Shown: positions 39,203 through 48,824, counted from the stretch's first letter. The stretch is 64,000 nucleotides of DNA from Brevundimonas sp. SL130 (GCF_026625805.1 NZ_CP113064.1:1116001-1180000), one strand, 5' to 3'. Notes: generated by a model not told the origin, from the letters alone. Translations and numbers: made by a program.

Positions 39203-40855
39203 TCAGACCAGGGCCTGCTGACGGTGGGCGGTCAGACGCACGCGGCCGTCGGTTCCGACGCCCTCGATCCGCAGCGTGCGGTGGCACAGACGCGTTGGGG
39301 CAGGGCGGTGGCTGACGATGATCAGGCCCTGGCCGGAGGCCTTCAGGCGACGGTCGAGCGCGGTCAGGACCTGGGCTTCGGTCGCGGGGTCCAGGCCCTC
39401 GGTCGGTTCGTCCAGCACCAGCCAGGGCGCGGAGCGCAGATAGGCGCGGGCCAGGCCGAGGCGACGGCGTTCGCCGCCGGACAGGCGTTCGCCATTGGGG
39501 CCGACGCGGGCGTCCAGACCGAGCGGGTCGGCGCGGACGCGATCGGCCAGGGCTGCGTCTTCGAGCGCGGCCCATAGGGTTTCATCGTCCGCAGGACCGG
39601 CCAGCAGCAGGTTTTCGCGGATCGTGCCGTCGATCAGGCGGATGTCCTGGGCCGCGTAGGCGAACAGGGACAGTCGGTCGTGGGGGGCGATGTCGGCGAT
39701 GTCGAGCCGGCCCAGCCAGGCCTCATTCGTGACGGCGTCGCGCAGACCGACCAGGCGTTCGATCAAGGTGGTCTTGCCCGCGCCGGACGGACCGATCAGG
39801 CCCAGGCGCAGCGGCGGCGCCATGCGGTCGCCGTCTGCGGACAGGGTCAAGCTTGCGGTGGTCGGAGCGGACCCCTGCCGCGCCGACGGGGGCGAAGCCA
39901 GGGCGTCGAGGCGGGCCGTGGCCTCCACGGCGGCGCCGTTCTGCAACAGGGCGCCGACCAGACCGGCGGCGGATTCGATGCCCATGACGGCGGCCAGGGC
40001 GGCGAGGGCCGTCATCGGCAAGGGCGCGCCCAGGGTGGCGGGAATGACGGCGGCGACGGCGAGGCCCGTGACCGCCGCCTGCCAGGCGGCCATCCAGCCG
40101 CCGGCCTGGGTCAGGGCGATCTGGGCGCGGTCGAGAGCGGCGGCGGCGTGGGCCGCCTCGCCGGCCGCCCAGCGATCCAGGCCATAGGCCTTCAGCTCCG
40201 GGGAGACGGCCTCGAGCGCGGACAGCCGATCCTTGAGCGCGCCCGTGGCGATCTGAACCTGGCGACCGGCAGGGGCGGCCAGGCGACGGGCGAGCAGGAC
40301 CGATCCCGCCGCGCCGAGACCCATGGCGAGCAGCAGCATCAGACCGGCGAGGGGGCCGGCCATGCCCGCGAGCAGGGCGGACGAGGCGACGCCCGCGCCC
40401 ATGGCCCAGGGCGCCGAGAGCCGGACGAACAGGGTCTGGACCGCGTCCACATCCTGGACCAGTCGGGCCGAGGCCTCGCCGGACGACAGGGACAGGGCCT
40501 GGGCGGGGGGCGCCGAGGCGAGGGCGTCGAACAGTTGCGGTCGCAGCCGCGCCAGGGCCTTCAGCGCCGCCTCATGGCCGGCGACGCGTTCAATGTAGCG
40601 GGCGCCGGTGCGCAGGACGGCCAGCAGACGGATGGTCGCGCTGGGCATCATATAGTTGAAGGCCTGGACGGCGACGGATCCGGCGACCCCCGCGATGGCG
40701 GCGCCGGTGATGAACCAGCCTGACAGGCCCAGCAGACAGGCGGCCGCGACCGCGACAGTCGCGCCCCCCGCGGCGGCAAGGCGCAGGCGGCTCCGTTGAG
40801 CCTGACGTTGCGCGGCGATCAGGGCGCCGACGCGCGAGGGAAGGGGACGGGTCAT
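39203..40855 (-). CDS. cydC: CydC, permease/ATPase half of the cysteine/glutathione exporter
   Basis: About 550 residues; the ATG at 40855 or GTG at 40858 overlaps the cydD stop. An N-terminal six-helix membrane domain precedes an ATPase domain with Walker A GLIGPSGAGKTTLI, signature LSGGERRRLGLAR and Walker B WLVLDEPTEGLD. The CydDC heterodimer exports reduced thiols and is needed to assemble cytochrome bd heme. Pairs with cydD directly upstream. Confidence 0.93.
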   Translation of the reverse strand: MTRPLPSRVGALIAAQRQAQRSRLRLAAAGGATVAVAAACLLGLSGWFITGAAIAGVAGSVAVQAFNYMMPSATIRLLAVLRTGARYIERVAGHEAALKALARLRPQLFDALASAPPAQALSLSSGEASARLVQDVDAVQTLFVRLSAPWAMGAGVASSALLAGMAGPLAGLMLLLAMGLGAAGSVLLARRLAAPAGRQVQIATGALKDRLSALEAVSPELKAYGLDRWAAGEAAHAAAALDRAQIALTQAGGWMAAWQAAVTGLAVAAVIPATLGAPLPMTALAALAAVMGIESAAGLVGALLQNGAAVEATARLDALASPPSARQGSAPTTASLTLSADGDRMAPPLRLGLIGPSGAGKTTLIERLVGLRDAVTNEAWLGRLDIADIAPHDRLSLFAYAAQDIRLIDGTIRENLLLAGPADDETLWAALEDAALADRVRADPLGLDARVGPNGERLSGGERRRLGLARAYLRSAPWLVLDEPTEGLDPATEAQVLTALDRRLKASGQGLIIVSHRPAPTRLCHRTLRIEGVGTDGRVRLTAHRQQALV

Positions 40856-42459
40856 CACAGGCGCACCACGCGGTCGGCCATGGCCGCGACGGCGGCGGAA
40901 TGGGTGGCGATCAAGGTCGTGCGGCCTCGCGTCGCCTGACGGATCAGGTCCAGCATGGCTTCTTCCGAAGCGGGGTCCAGATTGGCCGTCGGTTCGTCCA
41001 GCAGCAGGATGGGCGCGCGCTTCAGAATGGCGCGGGCCAGGCCCAGACGCCGCCGCTCGCCGCCCGACAGGCCGCCGCCGCGTTCATCGATGGGGCGGTC
41101 CAGGTCGCCGAACAGGCCGGCCTCTCCGGCGGCGACCAGGATACGGCCAGGGCAGGCGGAGGGATCGGCCAGACGGATATTGTCGCCCAGACTGCCGGGC
41201 ACGACGACGGGGTTCTGGCTGGCCCAGGCGATCTGGCCGGCGAAGCCGCCCGCCTCGCTGAGCCGCGCGCCGCCGACCTCGACCTCGCCGGTGGTCAGGG
41301 GCGACAGGCCCAGTAACAGGTGCAGCAGGCTGGACTTGCCCGAACCGCTGGCGCCGACCAGGGCGACGATCTGGCCGGGGCGGACCTCCAGGTCGAAATC
41401 GGCGATCATGGGGGCGGCGCCCCCATAAGCAATGGAGACCTTGGCGAAGCGGATCGCCGGGGCGTCTTCGGGCAGGATATGGCGGTCCCGCGCCGGGGCC
41501 TCGGGCGTGATCAGGGCGGGGACGGCGGATTCGGCGGCCTGGCGGTCATGATAGGCGGCGGCGAGGCGACGCAGGGGCTGATAGACCTCGGGCGCCAGGG
41601 CCAGGACGAAGAAGGCGCGGCTCAGATCCAACTGCTCCGGCGCGGGGAAGGGGAGCAGTTTCAGCAGGTTGAAGCCGCAATAGACGGCGATCAGGGCGAC
41701 CGACAGGGCTGAGAAGAACTCCAGCACCCCGGACGACAGGAAGGCGATCCGCATGACGCGGTTGGTGCGGCGCTCCAGCTCGTCGGAGGCGCGGGCGATT
41801 TCGGCGGTGGTGCGGGCCCGGGCGTCGAAGGCCAGAATAGCGGGGAGGGCGCGCACCCGGTCCACGAACAGGCCCGACAGCCGTTCCAGCGCCTGGAACT
41901 GGCGGCGGCTCTCGCCCGCTGCGGCGGTTCCCGCCAGGATCATGCCGAAGATGAAGGGCATCAGGGTGAACAGAAGTATGCCGGCCGAAAGCGGGCTGGC
42001 CACGGCGGCGACGGCGATGATCAGCAGGGGGGACAGGCCGGCCGCCATCTTCAGCGGGGTGAAACGGGACATGTAGCCGTCCAGCGCGCCGACGCCTTCG
42101 ACCACGGCGGTCAGGCGATCATCGGAACGGGCGCCGCGGCCGAACAGGTCGGCCAGCAGCCGGTCGCGCACGCTGGTCTTGACCGAGCGACCGAGGCGCG
42201 CCCCGACCACGACTGCGGCCTGGCCCACCAGACCGCGCGCGATCAGGCTGGCGACCGCCAGCAGCAGCCAGGGCAGGGCGGCGAAGGGCGAAACGCCGAA
42301 GGTCGCCACGGTCATGGCCAGGCCGCCCGCGAAGCCGACGGCCGGAACCACGTCCGCCACGGCCAGAAGACCGGCCAGGGCCGTCAGCCGGCGCCAGGGC
42401 GCCGCGGCCTGTTTCAGCCAGACCGCAGGGGAGGAGGCCGTGATGAGCGCCGATGTCAT
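40855..42459 (-). CDS. cydD: CydD, permease/ATPase half of the cysteine/glutathione exporter
   Basis: 534 residues from the ATG at 42459, behind CTGGAG; an earlier in-frame ATG at 42495 has no such site. Membrane domain plus ATPase with Walker A ALVGASGSGKSSLLH, signature GGGLSGGERRRLGLAR and Walker B ILLLDEPTANLD. Divergent from cydABX with one FNR box between them. Confidence 0.93.
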   Translation of the reverse strand: MTSALITASSPAVWLKQAAAPWRRLTALAGLLAVADVVPAVGFAGGLAMTVATFGVSPFAALPWLLLAVASLIARGLVGQAAVVVGARLGRSVKTSVRDRLLADLFGRGARSDDRLTAVVEGVGALDGYMSRFTPLKMAAGLSPLLIIAVAAVASPLSAGILLFTLMPFIFGMILAGTAAAGESRRQFQALERLSGLFVDRVRALPAILAFDARARTTAEIARASDELERRTNRVMRIAFLSSGVLEFFSALSVALIAVYCGFNLLKLLPFPAPEQLDLSRAFFVLALAPEVYQPLRRLAAAYHDRQAAESAVPALITPEAPARDRHILPEDAPAIRFAKVSIAYGGAAPMIADFDLEVRPGQIVALVGASGSGKSSLLHLLLGLSPLTTGEVEVGGARLSEAGGFAGQIAWASQNPVVVPGSLGDNIRLADPSACPGRILVAAGEAGLFGDLDRPIDERGGGLSGGERRRLGLARAILKRAPILLLDEPTANLDPASEEAMLDLIRQATRGRTTLIATHSAAVAAMADRVVRL

Positions 42460-42565
42460 TCCAAACTCCAGCCTCAGGTCGGACGCCATGGCCATTGGAC
42501 AAACCGTCGTTGGGCGAAATGTCCAAGGACGATCAGTCCACTACGACTGACCGGGCAACAGGGCT

Positions 42566-42579
42566 TTGATCGAAATCAA
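42566..42579. promoter_or_regulatory. FNR-like box between cydDC and cydABX
   Basis: TTGATCGAAATCAA matches TTGAT-N4-ATCAA exactly. It sits about 75 bases before the cydA start and about 107 bases before cydD, so it could activate either or both. Confidence 0.8.
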
Positions 42580-42653
42580 GGCGACCGTCCCGCCTTGGTT
42601 CTAGGGCGGGAGAAACGTCGGTCGTCGTGGCCGGCCACAAGGAGCCTTGAGCC

Positions 42654-44237
42654 ATGATCGACCTCGCGGTCGTCGACCTATCCAGGCTGCAGTTCGCACT
42701 GACAGCCCTCTATCACTTCCTGATCGTGCCCCTGACCCTGGGGATGTCGTTCATGCTGGTTATCATGGAGTCGATCTATGTGATCACCCGACGGCCGATC
42801 TGGAGGACCATCACCCGTTTCTGGGGCGTCTGCTTCGGCATCAACTTCGCCCTGGGCGTCGCGACCGGCATCACCATGGAGTTCCAGTTCGGCATGAACT
42901 GGAGCTATTTCTCCCACTATGTGGGCGACATCTTTGGGGCGCCGCTGGCGATTGAAGGCCTGATGGCCTTCTTCCTGGAGGCGACCTTCATCGGGCTGAT
43001 GTTCTTCGGCTGGGAGAAGCTGAAGCCGTCGGCCCACCTGTTCGTCACCTTCATGGTCGCCCTGGGCACCAATCTGTCGGCGGTCTGGATTCTGGTCGCC
43101 AACGGCTGGATGCAGAACCCGGTCGGCGCCGCCTTCAATCCGGACTCGATGCGGATGGAGGTCACCGACTTCATGGCCGTGATCTTCAATCCGGTGGCCC
43201 AGGCCAAGTTCGTCCACACCGTCAGCGCCGGCTATGTCCTGGCCTCGGTCTTCGTGCTTGGGATCTCGGCCTTCTATCTGCTGAAGGGCAAGCACGTCGG
43301 CTTCGCCAAGCGCTCGATGACCGTGGCCTCGGCCTTCGGCCTGGCGGCCTCGCTGTCCGTCGTCGTCCTGGGCGACCAGTCCGGCTATGCCCTGACCGAT
43401 AACCAGAAGATGAAGCTCGCCGCGCTGGAGGCCATGTGGCACACCGAGCCTGCGCCGGCCGGCCTGACCCTGATCGGCATCCCCAGCATGAAGGACCGCG
43501 AGACCCACTACGGCGTCCATGTGCCGTGGGTCATGGGCCTGATCGCAACCCGCTCCATCGACAAGCCGGTGGCGGGCATCTTCGAACTGGTCGCCACCGC
43601 CGAGACGCGGATCGAATCCGGGGTCATCGCCTATGACGCCCTGGAGAAGGTCAAGGCCAATCCGGCCGATCCCGTCGCCCGCGGCGTGTTCGAAATCCAT
43701 CGCCGCGACCTGGGCTATGGCCTGCTGCTGAAGCGCCACGTCGCCGATCCGCGCATGGCCTCGCCCGAGCTGATCCGCCAGGCGGCGTGGGAGACGGTGC
43801 CGAACGTGCCGCTGCTGTTCTGGACGTTCCGGACCATGGCCGGCATCGGGATGTACCTGATCGCCATGTTCGCCACCGCCTTCGTGCTGTGCACGATGCG
43901 CAAGCATGACACCAAGTGGTTCCTGCGCCTGGCCCTGTTCTCCATGCCCCTGCCGTGGATCGCGATCGAGTCCGGCTGGATCCTGGCCGAGATGGGCCGT
44001 CAGCCCTGGGCGGTCGAAGGCGTGCTGCCGACCTTCCTCGGCGCCTCGTCCCTGAGCGTGCCTCAGCTGTGGGCCACCATCATCGGCTTCACCGCCCTGT
44101 ACGGCGCCTTGGCCGTGGTCATGGTCAAGGTGATGCTCCTCGCCATCAAGAAGGGTCCGTTCCACGAGCAGGAGCAGTTCGCCGAACCCACACCCGAAGC
44201 CCCCGGTGCGCGCCCCGTCGCGCCCGCCGTGGCCTGA
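42654..44237 (+). CDS. cydA: Cytochrome bd ubiquinol oxidase subunit I
   Basis: 527 residues. The quinol-oxidising, heme-carrying subunit: His21 in LYHFLIVPL (heme b595 ligand), a GxxE-rich helix (SAHLFVTFMVALGT), the b558 region, and GRQPW in EMGRQPWAVEGVLPT. The oxidase has very high oxygen affinity and is used in low oxygen. First of cydA-cydB-cydX-hemN; 26 bases separate it from cydB. Confidence 0.97.
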   Translation: MIDLAVVDLSRLQFALTALYHFLIVPLTLGMSFMLVIMESIYVITRRPIWRTITRFWGVCFGINFALGVATGITMEFQFGMNWSYFSHYVGDIFGAPLAIEGLMAFFLEATFIGLMFFGWEKLKPSAHLFVTFMVALGTNLSAVWILVANGWMQNPVGAAFNPDSMRMEVTDFMAVIFNPVAQAKFVHTVSAGYVLASVFVLGISAFYLLKGKHVGFAKRSMTVASAFGLAASLSVVVLGDQSGYALTDNQKMKLAALEAMWHTEPAPAGLTLIGIPSMKDRETHYGVHVPWVMGLIATRSIDKPVAGIFELVATAETRIESGVIAYDALEKVKANPADPVARGVFEIHRRDLGYGLLLKRHVADPRMASPELIRQAAWETVPNVPLLFWTFRTMAGIGMYLIAMFATAFVLCTMRKHDTKWFLRLALFSMPLPWIAIESGWILAEMGRQPWAVEGVLPTFLGASSLSVPQLWATIIGFTALYGALAVVMVKVMLLAIKKGPFHEQEQFAEPTPEAPGARPVAPAVA

Positions 44238-44264
44238 CCCAGAGAGATTTTAGGACATCCGACA

Positions 44265-45413
44265 ATGGATCTTCCAATCGACTTCGCAACCCTTCGCCTG
44301 ATCTGGTGGGCCCTTCTGGGGGTTCTGCTGATCGGCTTCGCCCTGACCGACGGTTTCGACCTGGGGGTCGGCGCCCTGCTGCCCTTCGTCGCCAAGACGG
44401 ATGAGGAGCGCCGGATGGTGATCAACACCGTCGGCGCGACCTGGGAAGGCAACCAGGTGTGGTTCATCCTGGGCGGCGGCGCGATCTTCGCCGCCTGGCC
44501 CTTCGTCTACGCCGTCAGCTTCTCGGGCTTCTACCTGGCCATGTTCCTGGTCCTGTCGGCCCTGATCCTGCGGCCGGTGTCGTTCAAGTACCGCTCCAAG
44601 CGCACGTCGCCCAAGTGGCGGTCGTTCTGGGACTGGTGCCTGTTCATCGGCGGCTTCGTGCCGGCCCTGGTGTTCGGCGTCGCCGTCGGCAACGTCCTGC
44701 TGGGCGCCCCCTTCCGCCTGGATAGCGACCTGCGGTCCTTCTACGAAGGTCATTTGCTGGGCCTGTTCACCCCCTTCAGCCTGATCGCCGGCCTGTTGTC
44801 GGTGGCCATGCTGGTGCTGCACGGCGCGGCCTGGTTGTCGGTCAAGGCCGAGCAGGGGCCGGTGCTGGAGCGGGCGCGTCTGTACGGCACGATCGCCGGC
44901 GTCCTGGCCCTGGTCCTGTTCGCGGCGGGCGGTCTGTATATGGCCTTCGGCGGCGTCGGCTACCGGATCACGGGCGACCTGGACATCCAGGGCTTCTCCA
45001 ACCCGCTGCGCACCACGGTTGCAGCCGCGCCCGGCGCCTGGCTGGACAACTACGGCCGCTATCCGTGGATGATGATCGCCCCGACATTGGGCTTCGTCGG
45101 CGCGGTGGTCGGGTTGTCGGGGATGTGGCTGCGGTCCGCGCCGCTGGCTTTCGGCGGATCGTCAATCTCGACCGTCGGCATCATCTCGACCGTCGGCCTG
45201 TCGATGTTCCCCTTCATCCTGCCCAGCTCGATCGATCCGCAGTCGAGCCTGACCCTGTGGAACGCCTCGTCCAGCCACCTGACCCTGTTCATCATGCTGA
45301 TCTGCACGCTGATCTTCCTGCCGCTGATCCTGATCTACACCAGCTGGGTCTATTCCGTGCTGTGGGGCCGCACCTCGACCGCCGCCCTCAAGACCAACCC
45401 CGACCTCTACTGA
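44265..45413 (+). CDS. cydB: Cytochrome bd ubiquinol oxidase subunit II
   Basis: 382 residues with eight or more membrane helices. Typical start LRLIWWALLGVLLIGFALTDGFDLGVGALLPFVAKTDEERR and TWEGNQVWFILGGGAIFAAWP. Partner of CydA; ends 19 bases before cydX. Confidence 0.96.
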   Translation: MDLPIDFATLRLIWWALLGVLLIGFALTDGFDLGVGALLPFVAKTDEERRMVINTVGATWEGNQVWFILGGGAIFAAWPFVYAVSFSGFYLAMFLVLSALILRPVSFKYRSKRTSPKWRSFWDWCLFIGGFVPALVFGVAVGNVLLGAPFRLDSDLRSFYEGHLLGLFTPFSLIAGLLSVAMLVLHGAAWLSVKAEQGPVLERARLYGTIAGVLALVLFAAGGLYMAFGGVGYRITGDLDIQGFSNPLRTTVAAAPGAWLDNYGRYPWMMIAPTLGFVGAVVGLSGMWLRSAPLAFGGSSISTVGIISTVGLSMFPFILPSSIDPQSSLTLWNASSSHLTLFIMLICTLIFLPLILIYTSWVYSVLWGRTSTAALKTNPDLY

Positions 45414-45432
45414 GCTCAAGGAGCATCAAGTC

Positions 45433-45579
45433 ATGTGGTATTTTGCCTGGATACTGGGCCTGGGTCTGGCGGTGGCCTTCGGCGTGCTGAACGGCGTTTG
45501 GCACGAGTTTCATCTGTTCGACGAGGGCGACCAAGGCCTGTCGGTCGATGCGGCGAAAGAGGGCGATGTCCCTCTCTAG
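45433..45579 (+). CDS. cydX: CydX small subunit of cytochrome bd oxidase
   Basis: 48 residues, MWYFAWILGLGLAVAFGVLN then a polar tail, with one membrane helix. It directly follows cydB behind AAGGAG and has the Met-Trp-Tyr-Phe-Ala-Trp start typical of CydX, which stabilises the oxidase hemes. Its end overlaps the start of hemN by 14 bases. Too short for many gene finders. Confidence 0.9.
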   Translation: MWYFAWILGLGLAVAFGVLNGVWHEFHLFDEGDQGLSVDAAKEGDVPL

Positions 45580-46945
45580 CTCCACCGGCGCGCTAACGAC
45601 GCGCGCGCTGATCGCCCGCTACGACGCCCACGCGCCGCGCTACACCTCCTATCCGACGGCGGCGCAGTTCACGCCCGCCGTCGGGGCCGCCGACTGGGGG
45701 GCGTGGCTGTCGGCCGCGCCCCTCGACCGCGCGGTGTCGCTGTATCTGCACATCCCCTTCTGCAAGCGGCTGTGCTGGTACTGCGGCTGCAACACCCGGG
45801 CGATGAACCGGGTCTCGGCCATGAGCAGCTATGTCGATCTGCTGCTGAAAGAGGCCGACCTCGTGCTGTCGCGGATCGGTCGGCCGGTGCGGGTCGGCTC
45901 GATCCACCTGGGCGGCGGCACGCCCAATATGCTGCCCCCCGAAGAACTGGAGCGGCTGTTCGCCGGTCTGGCCGCGCGGTTCGACCTGGGCGACTGTTTC
46001 GAGATCGCGGCCGAACTGGACCCTGAAGTCCTGACCCAGGACTGGGTCGAGGCGGCTGGCCGCGTCGGCCTGAGCCGCGCTAGCCTGGGCGTGCAGGACC
46101 TGTCGCCCAAGGTTCAGGCGGCGGTGAACCGGCCCGAGTCCTTCGAGACCATCCGCTGGGCCGCCGAGGCGCTGCGGGCGCAGGGCGTGACCTCGTTGAA
46201 CCTGGATCTGATGTACGGACTGCCGCTTCAGGCGGTCGAGAATGTGATCACCACCGTGGCCCAGGTCGCAACGCTGCGGCCCGACCGGATCGCCCTGTTC
46301 GGCTATGCCCATGTGCCGTGGATGAAGCCGCACCAGAAGCTGATCAACGAGGCCGACCTGCCGGGGCCCGAGGCGCGCTTCGCTCAGAGCCAGGCGGCGG
46401 CGCGGTATCTGGTGCAGAAGGGCTGGCAGGCGGTGGGCCTGGATCATTTCGCCCTGCCGCACGACTCGATGGCCGCGGCCGCGCGGGCCGGTCGGCTGCG
46501 TCGCAACTTCCAGGGCTATACGACCGACGAGGCCCCGGTGCTGATCGGCCTGGGGGCGTCGTCGATCAGCCGTACGCCGCAGGGCTTTGTTCAAAACCTG
46601 ACGCAGGAGCGCGAATGGCGCGCCGCCGTCGAGGCCGGCGACCTGCCGGTCGCGCGGGGCGTGGCGCTGGACCCGCGCGACGCCTTCGTGGGCGAGATCA
46701 TCGAACGGCTGATGTGCGACTTCGCCGTCGATGTCGCCGCGATCGCCGGACGACACGGGCGAGCCCTGAGCGAAGTCGGCCAGGCCTGGCCCCGGCTGCT
46801 GCCGTTCCAGCTGGACGGATTGGCCGAGGTCAGCGGCTCGGTGGTGACGGTGACGGACCTGGGCCGGCCGTTCGTGCGGGCGGTCTGCGCCGCCTTCGAC
46901 CCGGGCGCCGTCGATCTCGAGAAGCGGCACGCCCGCGTGGTCTGA
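45566..46945 (+). CDS. hemN: Oxygen-independent coproporphyrinogen III dehydrogenase
   Basis: 459 residues from the ATG at 45566 behind AGAGG; an earlier in-frame ATG at 45548 lies inside cydX. Radical-SAM motif CKRLCWYCGC with Cys66, Cys70 and Cys73 binding the [4Fe-4S] cluster, GGGTPNML, and a C-terminal HemN domain. Makes protoporphyrinogen precursor without oxygen, providing heme for the bd oxidase. Placed in the same transcription unit as cydABX, consistent with its low-oxygen role. Confidence 0.95.
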   Translation: MSLSSSTGALTTRALIARYDAHAPRYTSYPTAAQFTPAVGAADWGAWLSAAPLDRAVSLYLHIPFCKRLCWYCGCNTRAMNRVSAMSSYVDLLLKEADLVLSRIGRPVRVGSIHLGGGTPNMLPPEELERLFAGLAARFDLGDCFEIAAELDPEVLTQDWVEAAGRVGLSRASLGVQDLSPKVQAAVNRPESFETIRWAAEALRAQGVTSLNLDLMYGLPLQAVENVITTVAQVATLRPDRIALFGYAHVPWMKPHQKLINEADLPGPEARFAQSQAAARYLVQKGWQAVGLDHFALPHDSMAAAARAGRLRRNFQGYTTDEAPVLIGLGASSISRTPQGFVQNLTQEREWRAAVEAGDLPVARGVALDPRDAFVGEIIERLMCDFAVDVAAIAGRHGRALSEVGQAWPRLLPFQLDGLAEVSGSVVTVTDLGRPFVRAVCAAFDPGAVDLEKRHARVV

Positions 46946-46975
46946 TTGGACAGATTGTCCGACCCCTGCATCGGT

Positions 46976-46989
46976 TTGCGCTGGATCAA
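46976..46989. promoter_or_regulatory. FNR-like box before ompW
   Basis: TTGCGCTGGATCAA matches FNR/FixK sites with one half-site altered to TTGCG, as seen in alphaproteobacterial FnrL sites. It lies about 80 bases before the OmpW start. E. coli ompW is also FNR-controlled, which supports the reading. Confidence 0.6.
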
Positions 46990-47069
46990 GGCCGGACCTG
47001 TGCAGGGGGCGCATCTCCCCCTTCAAGACGCTCGGAACGGGTCGCATGAGGCGACAGCGGGCGTCGGGG

Positions 47070-47732
47070 ATGAGCAAGATGAAACTGAAAACCCTGATCC
47101 TCTCCGCCGTCGCCGCCGCGGCTTTCGCGGCCCCGGCTATGGCGCAAACCGCCGTCTGGGAAATGCCCAAGAAGGGCGACTGGATCATCACCGGCCGTGT
47201 GACCGACGTCTTCTCCGACGCCGACAACGCCATCACCACCGCCGCCGGCGTCGATTCCGGCCTGAAGGTTGATGTGGGCGACAGCGTCATGCCGACCCTG
47301 GGCTTTACCTATTTCCTGACCGACCATTTTGCGGTCGAGGCGATCCTGGGCACGACCAAGCATGAGATCCGCGCCCAAGGCGGAACGACAGACGTCGCCG
47401 TGCACGAAACCTGGGTCGTGCCGCCGATCGTGACCCTGCAATATCGCCCGCTGACCGAAGGCCGGTTCAGCCCCTATGTCGGGGCTGGGATCAACTACAT
47501 GCTGTTCTACAGCGGCGAGGACAAGAACGGCTTCACCGTCGATCTGGACGACGGCTTCGGCTACGCCCTGCAGGCGGGCGCCGACGTCGGCATCCAGGGG
47601 CCGTGGAGCCTGAATCTGGACGTCAAGAAGGTCTGGTTCAACACCGACGCCGACGTCAACAACGGCGCGCTGAAGAGCGATGTGGATCTGGACCCGTGGG
47701 TCGTTTCCGTCGGGGTGGGGCGTAAGTTCTAA
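47070..47732 (+). CDS. ompW: OmpW-family outer membrane protein
   Basis: About 220 residues starting at MSKMKLK. Signal peptide ends near AAPAMAQ. Beta-strand-rich OmpW features: WIITGRVTDVF, LGFTYFLTDHFAVE, PPIVTLQYRP, FSPYVGAGINYMLFY, and terminal VGRKF. A small eight-stranded channel for hydrophobic molecules; often induced in anaerobic conditions. Has an FNR-like box in front and a terminator behind. Confidence 0.92.
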   Translation: MSKMKLKTLILSAVAAAAFAAPAMAQTAVWEMPKKGDWIITGRVTDVFSDADNAITTAAGVDSGLKVDVGDSVMPTLGFTYFLTDHFAVEAILGTTKHEIRAQGGTTDVAVHETWVVPPIVTLQYRPLTEGRFSPYVGAGINYMLFYSGEDKNGFTVDLDDGFGYALQAGADVGIQGPWSLNLDVKKVWFNTDADVNNGALKSDVDLDPWVVSVGVGRKF

Positions 47733-47761
47733 AAATCACATCGGAAATGCGTTCGAAATGG

Positions 47762-47789
47762 AAGCCCCGCCGGTTCGCCGGCGGGGCTT
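47762..47789 (+). terminator. Terminator after ompW
   Basis: Perfect stem AAGCCCCGCCGG / CCGGCGGGGCTT with loop TTCG, followed by TTCGC. Probably ends the low-oxygen island. Confidence 0.7.
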
Positions 47790-47879
47790 TCGCTCGTGTG
47801 CGGACGCGCTCGACAAATGGGACGACGCGTCCTAGCGAGAGGCGAGCCGATTGTTGCGGCGCACTCTGGGGATTTTCGC

Positions 47880-48824
47880 ATGCCTTCTGGTTTGATCGCC
47901 CTGCTCGACGATGTGGCGGGCATCGCCAAGATGGCGGCGGCGTCGATCGACGATGTCGGGATGGCGGCCGGCAAGGCCTCGACCAAGGCCGCAGGCGTGG
48001 TGGTGGACGATGCGGCGGTGACGCCGCGCTATGTCACCGGCCTGTCGCCCAGCCGGGAATTGCCGATCATCGGCAAGATCGCCCTGGGGTCGTTCCGCAA
48101 CAAACTGATCTTCATCCTGCCGGCGGCGCTGCTGCTGAGCGCCTTCGCCCCCTGGGCCATCACGCCGATCCTGATGTGCGGCGGGGCCTATCTGTGTTTC
48201 GAGGGCGCCGAGAAGCTGATGGAGGCCTTCGGGCACGCCGGCCATGAAGAAGAGGCCGCCGCCGAGGGCGATCCTGCGTCGCTGGAAAAGGCGACGGTGG
48301 CCGGGGCGGTGCGGACCGACCTGATCCTGTCGGCCGAGATCATGGCCATCGCCCTGGCGGATGTCTCGACCCAGCCGATCGTGACCCAGGCGGCGATCCT
48401 GGCCGTGGTCGGCGTCGCCATGACGGTCGCCGTCTATGGCGTGGTGGGCCTGATCGTGAAGATGGACGATATCGGCCTGCACCTGGCCGAGCGGCCCAAT
48501 GGCGCGGTGCGCGCCCTGGGGCGTGGCCTGGTCAAGGGCATGCCCGTGGTGATGGACGCCCTGTCGGTCATCGGAACAGCGGCCATGTTGTGGGTCGGCG
48601 GCGGCATACTGGTGCACGGAACCCATACGCTGGGGCTGCACTGGCCGGCTGAGCCGCTGGAGCATCTGGCCCATGCGGTCGGGGCCGCGACCGGACCGCT
48701 GCACAGCCTGGTCAGCTGGGCTGTGACGGCTCTTGGCTCGGCCGTCATCGGCGTGATCGTGGGCGGGGTGATCGCCCTGCTGGTTCATCAACTGGGGCGG
48801 CTGCGGTCCACGCCCGCCCACTAA
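47880..48824 (+). CDS. DUF808 family membrane protein
   Basis: 314 residues from the ATG at 47880 behind GGGGA. Start MPSGLIALLDDVAGIAKMAAAS followed by ASTKAAGVVVDDAAVTPRYV is the DUF808/YedI signature. Several membrane helices. Function unknown; family members are linked to stress in some species without a clear mechanism. Confidence 0.88.
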   Translation: MPSGLIALLDDVAGIAKMAAASIDDVGMAAGKASTKAAGVVVDDAAVTPRYVTGLSPSRELPIIGKIALGSFRNKLIFILPAALLLSAFAPWAITPILMCGGAYLCFEGAEKLMEAFGHAGHEEEAAAEGDPASLEKATVAGAVRTDLILSAEIMAIALADVSTQPIVTQAAILAVVGVAMTVAVYGVVGLIVKMDDIGLHLAERPNGAVRALGRGLVKGMPVVMDALSVIGTAAMLWVGGGILVHGTHTLGLHWPAEPLEHLAHAVGAATGPLHSLVSWAVTALGSAVIGVIVGGVIALLVHQLGRLRSTPAH

